Below are positions 25,873 to 40,186 of a DNA stretch of 64,000 bases, piece after piece. Source of the DNA: Epiperipatus broadwayi (Eukaryota > Onychophora > Udeonychophora > Euonychophora > Peripatidae); the NCBI GenBank assembly GCA_028023455.1, contig JAQFVV010000030.1:8336876-8400875 (forward strand). Reading direction: 5' to 3'. The notes beneath the pieces are model-generated. The model saw only the letters and a program-made list of their open reading frames with translations, made no database searches and was not told the origin of the DNA. How positions within the stretch are numbered: position 1 is the first letter of the stretch; the number at the start of each line of letters is the position of its first letter. The position numbers and the translations under genes were made by a program.

Positions 25873-26148
25873 GTAAGTAAAAAAAAAAAAATTTCAAATT
25901 AACTATCATTAAGGTGCATTTCAATGGGAAAAAAAACCCTTTGCTTTAACCAAAATATTTTTCTTTCTTTGTTACATTAAATGTTTTACATTTTCTTCAG
26001 TCACAAATAAATTTAATAAAAATACTGCTCTTAAGTAGATCTCTTTTTTAATATTTAATTTAAAATAATATAATATTTAAAAAAAAAAAAAAGATTACTA
26101 TTCAATCAATACTTAAATTATTCCATACTTTATTTCAAATAACTATAT

Positions 26149-28024
26149 TGTAATGGGCACACACGCCGTTACATTATTTATTTTAAAAATTAGACATTGA
26201 AAAGTTCGCATATAAAAACTTTTTTTTTAAGAAATAAAAAATTGAAAGTTAAAAATCATTTAAACTCTAATATATAAAATCGCACAGATGAAAAAAGGTA
26301 TTAAAAGAAAACTTTATTAAAAAAAAAGAAAAAGTTTTAAAACTAAATATTAAGAAAGAGACTTGAAAGATTTGAAGATAAAAGAAATATACAATAAATT
26401 AATTAATTTTATTGTAAAATGGAAATGATTATTTTAATTAGTCCAAGTGAACTAGCCCTTGGGCATTTGAAACTATATAAGAAAAGGTCAGATAGAAAAG
26501 AAAAAACAATAGAAACTAATAGCCAATAAAAGAAATCCCTCAGAAAATGGACCAGATAGAAAAGATCATCATCGTCATGACGTAATGTCAACTGGATCCA
26601 AAAGTTTACAATAAAAAGAAAAGTTTGGAAATAAAAAAATTAGTGAAGAAAGAATTAGAGAGGGATAGAGATGTGACAGCAGGGGTGATATGTGTTAAGT
26701 CGGAGAGAGTTGGAGGAGAAGGGATTGAAAGACACACTTTCAATTCCTTCAGTTGTTCTAAAAAAATGAAACACCATTTTCCCATATTGCGGACTATAGG
26801 ACATCTGCGCCTGGCAATAAAATACCAACGGCTAACTGCATACCGATCTCCTCATGACTTCATGGGAATTAACACCTTCCAAATTACAAGCAATTAGAAA
26901 CTGCAGACTTTTTTTTAAAAACAGTAAGAAATGAACATTTTCATAACAGTAAGAACTTTAATTCCAAAAACTTCTCAATATTTAAAGAGAGGTAGAGTTT
27001 CCTGTCTGACTGAATTATTTATTAATTATTTTATTGAATGTATTTCTTTTTTAAAATCATTTCCATTTATTTTTTGTTCTTTTAAGTTTTATTATGATTT
27101 TTGTTTTTTCGTTAAACTAAACTTAATAAATGCTAAACTTAAGTTGGGCATGAATGGCTGCATAGATTTGTATTTATATTAGTTTAATTAAGGGAGGGTA
27201 AATCTTAGGCTATTTGTTTCGTAGTTAAATTGGGTCAATGCATTGGATATATTGGTGTAATTAGTAAATGTAGTATGAGGTCTGCTATGTGCAGGATCGC
27301 ATTATACGCAGCACACCCCCTTTTTGCCTATGGAATGGGATAGTAAGACGGAAAGCACAGTCCCTTCCTATGGAGTTTTTTTTTTTTATTGCTCTTCTCG
27401 TCAGACAGATATAGTATTCCTGTCTGGACGAGAGTCAATGTCTGCTATAACCATGCTGTTCAGATGTACATTCCTGACAGTATGGTATTTGGTGCTGTCG
27501 TATTCATGTTGCATTGAATACATCGATGTATCAGATGGATTGACGTTGGTTTGACTGCGAACTTTTTGGCCTAAGGTTAAATAAGGGATAGAATATTTTC
27601 TTTTCAAAGGCAATCTATGTAGTCTATTCATACTCGACACTTTATTAAAATATTAAATTCATCTGTGCGAACTTCAAAAATAAATAAAAATTAAAAATGT
27701 AATTAAATGTTAAAGTAAAAGTGATATTAAAATGATTCAAAATTTATATATGTTTAATAAATGTTTGTGTGTGTAATTACTGGCAGTGGCTTCTTTTATT
27801 TTTTTTTCTAACTGAAATATTATTAGATAAGAATTTATATCTTATAAATCTCTGTGTCTCCCTGAGTTAGTGGCATTGGGCTGAAGGTCGGATTAAAAAT
27901 ATATGTAAAATAAGATCTTAACAGCGCATATCTGCCTACTCTATAAATTTTCTAGGTTCAAGTAGCCTAGTGGCACTCTGTAGCGCAGATATGGTAAGAC
28001 TGTGATCTTTATCAGACCGTTATA
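26149..28024 (+). mobile_element. 1.9-kb LTR-like element, copy B
   Basis: This is the second copy of the family at 15863. It starts TGTAATGGGCACACACGCCG, ends GACCGTTATA and is flanked by ATAT on both sides (26145-26148 and 28025-28028). It is in the same orientation as copy A and differs by many substitutions and small indels. Its separate target duplication shows that it inserted independently. Both copies lie in neighbouring introns of the HECT gene, opposite in strand if the element is read from its TGTAA end. The short frames inside (26625-27182, 27324-27554) are not conserved with copy A. Confidence 0.7.
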
Positions 28025-28621
28025 ATATATAAGTAAATTTTGTTTGTGTTCATTTCTATTTTTTCTTACAAGCTTTAATTTAAATGAAAGGGATGTTATA
28101 TCCTAAACATATGCACTGTAATGTTGTTGGAATAATAGTTCAACGATGACTTGTTGAATACTGAGGATACTCTCAAACCAAATCACAAGACAGACTTTTG
28201 AAAAGAGCAGCCGATTTTTTATACCTAAATTTAGTTATATAGGGCAATCTAAAGCATCTTAGTTTGACAGCATAAAGATGTTTAAACTACTTCAGCTTCA
28301 AGCCGCCATATTGAATTTTTTAAAATACTGGCCTGAGACACAATTTTCATAACAACTTCAGTTTTAATTATGTTAGAGCAAAAACAATTACATTGCTAGA
28401 AACTAGAAACATTAAGGAAAACAATAAGCATAAAATAAATAGTGATAACTATATAAAAAATAAAGAAAAAAAGAAATTTTCGCATTCGAAATAATTATTA
28501 TTTTATTGTTTGTTCATAATTTGGAAATTAACATTAACTAAAATTGAAAATACATCTTCAGTGATAATTTCTTTATATTCCTCACAAAATTATTTTTCTA
28601 AACATGTATAACATGTCTTAC

Positions 28622-28717
28622 CTGAGATAATCCATAGCTTCACAATCTCCAAAAGAAGTCGGATATGAATTCTTCATTTTTATCTTGTACCCCAAATGTT
28701 CTAAATGTCAAAGGCGT
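28622..28717 (-). other. Exon-like segment with good splice sites, unassigned
   Basis: On the minus strand a T-rich tract ending in TATAG precedes the segment, and CTCAG|GTAAG ends it. An ATG at 28677 starts MKNSYPTSFGDCEAMDYL, open to the donor (exit phase 2). The exit phase does not fit the host exon at 18552-18623 (phase 0), so it is not simply a skipped exon of the HECT gene. It could be the first coding exon of a nested gene whose 5' UTR exon ends at 29545, or chance. No further exon was found. Confidence 0.25.
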
Positions 28718-28871
28718 CTATAAAAAAAAAGATTCATCCTAATAAGATACAAAAGAAATCATCATAGCAATAGGCTTCTTATCCATCTAAAACTAGAAAT
28801 TGTAGGCTACTGTCTATATCACTGATAAAATGAGTTTCATCTCTTCATTTTATATTTTTTTGTGTTCATCA

Positions 28872-28932
28872 GTGATGTTTATATTCTTTATGCACACACA
28901 AGTGATGTTTATATTCTTTATGCACAGAAGTG
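28872..28932 (+). repeat. Short tandem repeat, about 35-bp unit
   Basis: AGTGATGTTTATATTCTTTATGCACA occurs twice in direct succession, followed by a partial third start (AGTGATGC). Confidence 0.8.
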
Positions 28933-29082
28933 ATGCTATCTTATTATATTTACTGTACCACATAGATATAATTTATTTGCATATAGTGTATTTGGTAGCT
29001 ATAGACTTGAAAATAATGTTATAAAACATATAGCAAAACCAAAGCATGAACAAGAGTAAACAAAAACATAAACAAGAATAAG

Positions 29083-29473
29083 AATTTGATTATGATTGTG
29101 TATGCAATGTTTGTATACATTTGATTATTAGTTTTATAATACATTACTTGTACACCATATTATATAAACATAATTAATAATTTTCATAATTAATTATTAT
29201 ACTTTTTGAAAAACATTATTTTTATAATAGTGTAGGTAGAACGTTAGAAAATTACTATAGATATGAATTCTATATGCAGAATTTGATTATATGTTTGTGT
29301 ATGCAATGTTTGTATACATTTCATTATTAGTTTTATAGCATATTACTTGTAAACCATATTATATAATCATAATTAATAATTTTCATAATAAATTATACTT
29401 TTTGGAAAACATTATTTTTATAATAGTGTAGGTAGAACGTTAGAAAATTGCTATGGATATGAATTCTATATGA
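29083..29473 (+). repeat. Tandem duplication of a ~195-bp segment
   Basis: The segment from GAATTTGATTAT to GATATGAATTCTATATG is present twice in a row (about 29083-29273 and 29280-29473). Shared words include GTGTATGCAATGTTTGTATA and GTAGGTAGAACGTTAGAAAA. The copies differ at a few percent of positions by eye. It is non-coding intron DNA. Confidence 0.85.
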
Positions 29474-29544
29474 CATAAATAAATATATAACTAACACATA
29501 CTAATTATAAACTAAAAAAAAAAAAATTTAAAAATGTTACTTAC

Positions 29545-29640
29545 GACATTACGTTGAAGCTGTATTGTAGGCCTTTTTTGTGAATAACACCAGAGAAATT
29601 TTCACTTGCAGCCCGTAAACCATTTTTGTCTTTTATCGCT
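29545..29640 (-). other. Possible upstream exon ending in a GTAAGT donor
   Basis: The minus-strand segment ends AATGTC|GTAAGT and is less AT-rich than its surroundings. The 5' limit is a guess. Joined to 28622-28717 it gives a short frame that ends in a stop, or serves as a 5' leader to the ATG in that segment. There is no homology I recognise. Confidence 0.18.
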
Positions 29641-30653
29641 TCGTGATAAGTACAAAAATTATCAAATAAAAAAACAAAAAAATTAAATACTATGGTCGAT
29701 TAAAAAATTTGCCAAAAATCCAAATTTCAACCGATTTTTTTTAAATAAAGATTTTCTGAAAGCCACGTGATTAAGCTAGCTAATGCTCGTATTTTGTACT
29801 ACGTTATGCTTATACTTTTTACGTCAGTAAAGAAAACAAAACAAAACATAATCTGAAAAACGCCAGCAGCACTCTCGTAGCGCTAACAATGTTCAAAAAC
29901 TTAATGGATATAAAGTGAATAAAAAAACATCTTCACGCTCTTAAACTAAGAAGCTTTAAATGGATTTATATAACTAAATTTAAGTAACACGGCCGAGCTT
30001 ATTTTTTCACAAGTCTCTATATTGTGCTTTGATTTGAGAGTATTCTGAGTATTCAATAAGACAATGTTGAGCTATTATAACATTACAGCTCATATGCTTA
30101 AGATGTAAAATCTTTAAATTTAAATTACATATAATCTCTTTGCTAGTAAATAAAATTGAACATTATAAACTTTAAATATATGTGCATAAACACACTAAAT
30201 TGTATCTATGAATCTAATTCTTCTCAATATATATAATGAAATAAACAATAAACTAGTAAATCATTATAAAGATGGATGAATAGAAAAAAATATATATATT
30301 AATTATTTTTAAGATTATATAACTCTTCTCATTTAAAAATTTAAAAAAAAAAGATGGCAGTCTGAAATATTATTTACTATACATAAATTACAGATTCCTA
30401 TATACTTTTTAAAATTAAAAGTAATGACATTAATAAAAAATACAATAACTATATTTGTGATATAAATGTAATATGTTCAATGATTTGCTAAAATAGGTAT
30501 ATCTTAAAAAGATTAGAAAAATAATAGATGATTAACTGTCACCATCACTTGTTAATAATAAACAATTCTATAATATGTCAATTAAGTTTCAAATAGTGTG
30601 GTCTTCAAACATTACAATAATATGAAAGATTTAAAATCAAAAAATATAATTAC

Positions 30654-30735
30654 ATGGCAAAGATATCTGAACTGTCCAAGTTTCCATCGAAAGCTGCGTT
30701 CATATGCAATGGGAATTCCAAATGCACCCTTAGGC
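30654..30735 (-). CDS. Exon of Su(dx)/WWP1-like HECT E3 ligase: WW4-HECT linker
   Basis: This 82-nt exon is bounded by ATTAG (acceptor) and CAT|GTAATT (donor). It enters at phase 2 and leaves at phase 0. It encodes [18 protein letters not shown] and then LGQFRYLCH, the conserved segment between the last WW domain and the HECT domain of WWP1, Itch and Su(dx). The block AYER.FRWKL..FRYLC is nearly invariant in that subfamily, so this exon fixes the assignment better than the WW domains do. The KGAFGIP wording resembles protostome Su(dx) more than vertebrate WWP1 as I recall them. That is knowledge of the family, not a computed alignment. Confidence 0.94.
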
Positions 30736-30844
30736 CTAATAGTAAAATAAATATTTTAAATATTATAAATAAAACAAATAATTTAATTTTCAACAGAGGA
30801 ATAAATTATATACATACACACACATGAATTGAAAAAAATATTAT

Positions 30845-30998
30845 TGGTACTGGTTAATTAGCCACTGTACATCACTTGGAGGTGCTTCTTGTCTGCAAAA
30901 ACAGATTGATATATTACTTAGCCTGCAACTCTTAAAAATTTACGTTATTGTTGTAATAGTAAATTATGTGATGTACAGTAGCTAATTAACCAGTACCA
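30845..30998. mobile_element. 154-bp MITE
   Basis: The terminal inverted repeats of about 31 bp are TGGTACTGGTTAATTAGCCA.. at 30845-30875 and its complement at 30968-30998, with one or two mismatches. TATTAT lies directly outside both ends (30839-30844 and 30999-31004), a likely 6-bp target duplication. There is no coding capacity. It sits about 110 bp upstream (gene sense) of the linker exon. Confidence 0.75.
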
Positions 30999-31004
30999 TA
31001 TTAT

Positions 31005-34227
<3,223 letters not shown>

Positions 34228-35029
34228 TTATAATGCACATTAAAAAACTGACAAAAAAAAAATAAGGAATTCTTAGAATTAATAGATTAATTAAATCACA
34301 AATTAAAAATCAAAAATTAAAATTAACTTTTAGGGAAATTTTTTAAAAAAAGGAAAAACAGCAAAGATTAAAATGGGTTATTGAGAAACCGAAAGAGAAT
34401 TTCTGTTTCAAATAGATGATTGAAGAAATATATTTAAATATTAGAATTCAAACCAAAAATAAGAATTGTTCAAAATTTAAAGCAAACTGCAATTTTAATA
34501 ATTAGATTAAGTAAAAAAAAAACTTTGATTAGCAATAAGATAGCATATATTCAGACTTAGAAAACTAATTGGTTATGCAATCATGGTATTTATAAAATCA
34601 GGTTATCATTTCTAATGGAAAGATTCAGAGTGATATTTTTTCCATTTATTTGATAACTTATGAGATTATGGATTGCACTTTTAGGAATGCTGTAAAAAGA
34701 TGGAATGATTGCATTTATTTTTATATATAACATAAAAAATAAGTTAAATGAAAAGTGTGAAATAATTACTGAATAAAAAGAATAGTAAAATTGTTAGTAA
34801 AGAATGAATATTTATTGAAAGTTTTATTGGAACAAAAAAATGGAAGATAACGATAATCTATATTACTTTATAAACGTGAAAGTTGTTTGTGACTTTATAA
34901 CTCAACAAATATTACATCAATCTTGAAGAAATACCACATGATTTTCTTTCTTTTATTTTTATAGAATTTTACTAGCATATAAATTTTTGCTTTATTTGTT
35001 TTAAAAATAATTTGTAAATTGCAATATAA

Positions 35030-36130
35030 AAATGCATGGAAAATCTATATTGCAAATTGTTCTCAAATGATATCATAAAAAACCCAAAATAGGTTTTTAA
35101 CACTGATTAAAAGATTACAGAGTTGGAAATTTTTTTAAATGAAAAATATAGTTTTTGATAAAGCAAGATAAAATTTGATTTTGTAAATATATTTTAAATG
35201 AATTAAAATGTATTTGTAACTATGTATTTAATTTCTCATTTCAATAATGACAATTTAGATCGGTCATAATAATGAATTGGATAAACTTTTAGGATTTCAG
35301 CTTAAATATATATTTAATTTAACACGTATTAAAGTAAAATTTTAAATGGTACTATTCAGCAAGAGAAATACTAATGAATTTGATAAAACTTTTAGAATGC
35401 CAGTTTAAATATAATTAACATGTGAAAAAGTAAGTTTTAAAATGCTGCAGGTAAATAAATTTGACAGAACTTTTACTATTTCCCTATAAATATATTCTCA
35501 CATGATAATGTAAGATGATGTGGCCAGTATATTGAAATACAAACTAGAGAAATAAAAAATATCAATTTTTGATAATCCAGATAAAATTTTATTGCATAAA
35601 TATATTTTAAATAATTTAAATTTCCTTTGTCCACGTAATTAGTTTTCTCTTGCATATATTATGATGACATTAAAACTTTATAACCATTTAAAAAATTATC
35701 ACATTATAAATATCAAATAATTTATTTTAAAATTATTGTTTATACTATTTAATAAGTTATGTTTTTTGCAATATGGCTGTTAATAATTATTTCATGTAAA
35801 TATATTTTAATTATCAAAATTTCTACTAATACAAAGGAACAGCCAGATAAATAGAGAGAATTAGCAAGTAAAAATTTTCTTTGATATTCAATACATCAAA
35901 AATCGAAAATTTAAATTATCAAACTTTCTAACAATGTGAGAACACAGCTAGAATTCAAAAGTGAAATACATAAATATCTTTTAATTATCAAAGTTTCTAA
36001 TAATGGCAATGATTCAGTTAGTGAAATGAAGAGAATTAGCGAGGAAAATTTTTATTTGGTATTCAATACATCAAAAATGAAATTTAGACAATAAAACATT
36101 AAAAAATTTCCACTGCTCAGTCTTATATAT
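35030..36130. repeat. Region of diverged tandem repeats left of the Merlin element
   Basis: Two related sets are visible. At about 35140-35560, units of 110-130 bp contain AATGAATT.GATAAACTTTTA.. and TTTAAATATA. At about 35800-36080, units of about 155 bp contain TTAATTATCAAA.TTTCTAATA, AGAGAATTAGC.AG.AAA and TATTCAATACATCAAAAAT. The copies are diverged. No coding. Confidence 0.5.
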
Positions 36131-36254
36131 ATAAATTTAGAAATATATTTAAATATTTACATGAAATAATAATACATGAATTATCAACAACAGTTAAAAA
36201 TAATGTTATTTATAAAAATGAGTTGCAATAATTATTTTCACCTGCTGTTGATAT

Positions 36255-36262
36255 CTCATGGA
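36255..36262. other. Left target-site duplication of the Merlin element
   Basis: CTCATGGA directly precedes the left terminus and is repeated exactly at 50785-50792. Confidence 0.88.
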
Positions 36263-36289
36263 GGTAGTTGTGACTTACGCCCCATGTGG

Positions 36290-36607
36290 CCGCAAGAGGT
36301 GCTATTTCCGTGTCAACCACAGAAATATCCAGAGTAGGGGGCCAAAAGCAGATGATGCAAAGTTCCAGCCGCTAGATGGCGCAGTTCACCATGCGTAAGC
36401 ACCAGTAGCGGGCCAGAAGCAGATGACGCAAAGTTCCAGCCGCTAGATGGTGCTGTTCACCATGCTTACGCGCAGCAACCTTATGCCAAGTGGCTGCCAG
36501 TACTATTGCCCGCTTGGTGGCGCTGTCAGCCATAGGTAAACCGATCCAGCTTACATCGTCTGCTAAACAGCAATCACCCAGCAATCTAGCCCACTAGGTA
36601 GCGCTGT
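36290..36607. promoter_or_regulatory. Five iterated box motifs in the Merlin terminus
   Basis: Five related boxes with consensus about CCGCTAGRTGGCGCTGTT start at 36290 (CCGCAAGAGGTGCTAT), 36369, 36440, 36509 and 36590. The mirrored set is in the right terminus (about 50440-50755). Two of them lie in a ~71-bp direct repeat (GCAGATGAYGCAAAGTTCCA). Regularly repeated subterminal boxes are a common form of transposase binding site. That role is inferred here, not shown. Confidence 0.55.
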
Positions 36608-37119
36608 TTCTCCACGCTATGTGCGGAAAAAACGGCACCGTTTAGAAGCGAAATTTACACTCGCTTGCTACTTCCGGTTTACATTCTCGTTCTTAAAACA
36701 AACATAGCGTGTAATTTGAAGGTGTGAATAATATAGAAAACCATAACTATTTAAATCTGCTTTAAAATGTAATATTCTTACATTGAGTTTCACTCTTTGA
36801 TAAATCTATGTATTTTTAAATTATTTTATTTTAAAAATCGATCTTTTTTTTTTCTGGAAAAATGTTTTTTATTTTTTTTAAAAAGTAATTTTTACCACTT
36901 CCGTTTTACTTCAATCTTTCAAAACTGCTAAAAATTGTTCTGCCAGTATTTCTTTCTGATCTTCGTTAGTTTGAAAAGTAATTGTTTGTAAAACTTTTTT
37001 TTTTATACTTTAAAATAATATTTCAAGCAACTTCTAAAGTAATACAAATTACATTTCTGTTTAGAGATCTTTTATTTCGCAAACGTGTTATTTTAAAAAG
37101 ATAAATTTGCGTTTTGTTA

Positions 37120-37465
37120 CGTGCGCGAACAATAATTCGAAGATCTCTTACACAATAAATATTTTTTTATAATACTGGAGAGAAAACAAAGCAAACTCTC
37201 CTTTAAATATATTAAAAGATCTATTCAGTTCAAAAATAAATTTATTAAAATTAATGTGTGCAAGCAATAAAGCATCAAACAGATTGTAATGTGTGGTGAT
37301 TTACTCAGTGTAAAAATCAACGTGTTGTTTTAAAACTTTTTTATTTATAATTTCTAATAATATTTCCAGCAAGTTTTAAAATAATACACATTATATTTCG
37401 GTTAATAGATCTTTTATTTCGCAAACGTGTTATTTTAAAGATAAATTTGCGTTTTGTTGCTATGA
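37120..37465. repeat. ~340-bp direct repeat in the Merlin terminus
   Basis: Blocks such as ATAGATCTTTTATTTCGCAA and TTCGAAGATCTCTTACACAA occur twice, at about 37065-37200 and 37405-37465 with 37852-37910. The right arm has the same two copies (about 49560-49690 and 49900-50020). Confidence 0.7.
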
Positions 37466-37852
37466 CTACTAATATATGGTATGGCTGAAGATCTATCAGC
37501 CCCATATAGCTATTTGAGTTGGATAGCTGCGTTTGAAGACATGTAGATGTCTGAAAATTTCAGATTTTCCACTCAATAGATTACTTTTAAATAAGTGCTT
37601 GGCTTTGGGTTGGTATTTTTAGATCTAGTGTCTGAACCTACCCTGACACCTCTCTGAGGAGTGCCAAAGCATGAAACCATGGTCAGGAGTTTAGGGAGGG
37701 GTTCCTGACAGATATTTTAAGTACTGGCTCTGGCTAAGCATTTATCATAAAGCTTGTAGAGGAATTGGCAATCCTCACTGTTTATAACTTACAAGCTTAA
37801 GAAATAGGGTCATGTGATCTATGAATTGGATCTCTGACTCTTATTTTGACTA
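37466..37852. other. Left-arm-only insertion of about 390 bp
   Basis: The right arm reads straight from ..AAATTTG.GTTTTGTTACG into GCGCGAACAATAATTCGAAG. The left arm instead has about 390 bp (starting GCTATGACTACTAATATATG), replacing the ACGTGCGCGAACA segment. It is less AT-rich than the surroundings and has no open frame. It may be a SINE or other small element, but I see no clear A/B boxes, tail or duplication. Confidence 0.45.
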
Positions 37853-37884
37853 TAATTCGAAGATCTCTTACACAATAAATATTT

Positions 37885-40186
37885 TTAAATTACTGGCGAG
37901 AAAACAATATTGCGTTTTCGATCTCTTCTTGTTACTCCCAATATACATCTCTCCATACTTCTTTGAGTGGTCTGAAGTCTGTATTGCTCTTCTATTAAGT
38001 ATCCAAGTCTCAGATCCATAAGTAAGAACAGGTAAAACACATTTATTAAAATATCTTTCTTTACAAACACATAGGCATATTTCCTTTTAGTATCAAGTTA
38101 TTTATACTAAAAGCACTCCAACCAAGTTTAATTCTATGATTAATTTCATCTGCATTATTAGCAAAAACAACTATCAATCATCTGAAAAATTTTAATAACT
38201 TAAATAATCATTTACTTTCACTCCTTCAGCTTCCCATTTTAATCCACAAAATACTTCTTGCAGCACTGCTGTAAAAAGTTTTGGAGATATGGAGTCACCC
38301 TGTCTTACACTCTCCTCAATGTTGTCTTTTACTGTATCATTATATAATCTAATTGTTGCTGTTCCATTTTTATAAATATTCTTTAAAATATGACAATATA
38401 CCTTGATGATCCAATGGTTTAATCACTGAAGGAAATCCAAAACATAATGGCAACTGATATTCATTTGTCCTTTCTATAACTTCTCTCAATCCCTGGATAT
38501 GATATCCTGTACTAAAACCACTTTTAAATCCAGTTTGTTCTCTTGGTTGGTGGAAATCCAATGTTCTCTGCAGACAAGTTGTAATTATCTTGATAAAAAT
38601 TTTGTATGTATCTGATAAACGGCTGATAGGTCTGTAATTTCTAATATCTTCTTTATCACCTTTTTTAAGTATTAATATTAATACTGCATTTTTCCAATCA
38701 TCTGGCACATCTTTATCATTTAGACATTTGGTATATAATATTGCTAAAAAAATTTATATTTTTTCACATGCTTCTTTTAATATATCAATTATAATTCTAC
38801 TATTACCTGGAGCCTTTTCTTTCTTCATACATTTAATTGTATGTCTCACTTCTTCATTTAAAATTATGGGCAATTCAAAAGATGTAATAGATATAGGAGA
38901 TATTTGTTCTTTATTACTAAATAATTCTTGATAAAAGTCTTCTAACCATTTCATGATGTTATCTCTGTTTTTAGTAATAATTCTAGCTTTTTTTCTTATT
39001 GCAGATATAAATTTCCTACCAATACAAAAATGTTGTTTTACACTCTTGAGACTTTTCATTCTCATCTACTGCTTTCCTTGCTAGTTCACAGTTATACTTT
39101 CTTATATCATTTTCAATTCTTTTCCACATCATTTTACAAAATTCGAGATATTCAATTCTTTTTAACACATCATTTTTGTATATCTTCATATTCATTCTTT
39201 TCTTCAGAAATTCACTAGTCTCAGTAGAAATGTTATTGGTCAAGTGCTGCTTTTTCAACTAGCTATTTTTGTTGCAATGTTTAAAAGTGTATCAGTTGTT
39301 TTCATATTAATTTCATTCAAATGTGAATCATGTTCAAAATCTACTAATTCTTGAAACCTATTTGTAAGTTCTAATTTAAATTTATTAGAATGTTTCTGAA
39401 AATTAGGAATATCAACTGTAAATATTGTTTTTCTTAATAATTTTTGTCTCTCTGGTTTTGCATTAACATGTATTTCACATCTTACTAATCGATGATCACT
39501 TCCTTTGTTAAATTTATTAAGAACATTACAATCTTGAAATATGTAATTTCTGTTAGTCAAAATATAATCCAATTCTGCTGTACCTTCATTTGGATGCTTC
39601 CATGTCCATTTCCTTTTAACATTTTTCTCAAAATAATAATTCATCATATAAAGTTTTCCTTTTTCAGCAAACTCCATAAGTCTATGTCCTCTCTCATTTC
39701 TATTACCATAACCAAAATTACCTACAGCACTTTCATCTTTCATTTATTTACCAATTCTAGCATTAAAGTCTCCCATGACAATTTTAAAATGTTGTTTACT
39801 TTGATCAAAAGCCTTTTGTGCATCCATATAAAAATCTTCTACTATTTCATCACTTTGAGAACTTGTTGGGGCATAAATCTGAATTATCTGCATTTGGTAT
39901 CTGCTATTAAGTTGTATAACTAATCTTGCCACTCTGTCCAATCCACCATCAATCTCCACAATGTTGTTCTTCCAATTTTTATTTATAGTGAATCCTACTC
40001 CACTTGTATTTCCAATATTTGTGCCTTTATAGTAGAGTACATGTTCACTATTTAAAACAATTGCTTCTTCACCTTTTCTTCTAACTTCACAAAGTCCAAT
40101 AATGTCCCATTTAATATAAGACAGTTTTTCTACTAACTCTTGCAATCTTCATTCACTTGAAAGTGATCTGCAGTTGTAAGTAATAC
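37885..40186 (-). pseudogene. RTE-type LINE copy in the left Merlin arm
   Basis: Read on the minus strand, it runs from the N-terminus of an AP endonuclease (NCRSLSSE, then LQELVEKLSYIKWDIIGLCEVRRKG; later IYAPTS, MGDFNARIGK, SDHRLV) through a lysine-rich linker to reverse transcriptase. The RT part shows KAPGN, DDWKNAVLILI.KKGD, NYRPIS, LDFHQPREQTGFKSGFST and IQGLREVIERTNEYQLPLCF. The FADD catalytic box reads FSDD followed by a stop. The C-terminus has RLQTTQRSMERCILG and TRRDRKRN. The order APE-RT in a single frame and this wording are RTE/BovB-like. It is broken by several stops and frameshifts and lacks about 28 bp around the FVDYEKAF motif compared with the right copy. It is inactive. 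Confidence 0.88.

Noticed and set aside
15863-28024. One full-length 12-kb LTR retrotransposon with copies A and B as its LTRs and the integrase fossil between them
   Set aside because: Each copy has its own different 4-bp duplication (ATAC and ATAT), and a conserved host exon at 18552-18623 lies between them, so they are separate insertions.
36372-36584. 70-codon frame in the Merlin terminus
   Set aside because: It is a product of the GC-richer repeated boxes in the inverted repeat and has no initiation or homology support.
39492-39923. 143-codon plus-strand frame
   Set aside because: It is antisense to the RTE endonuclease copy and has no motif of its own; the same holds for other frames opposite the LINE copies (47554-47832, 48495-48698).
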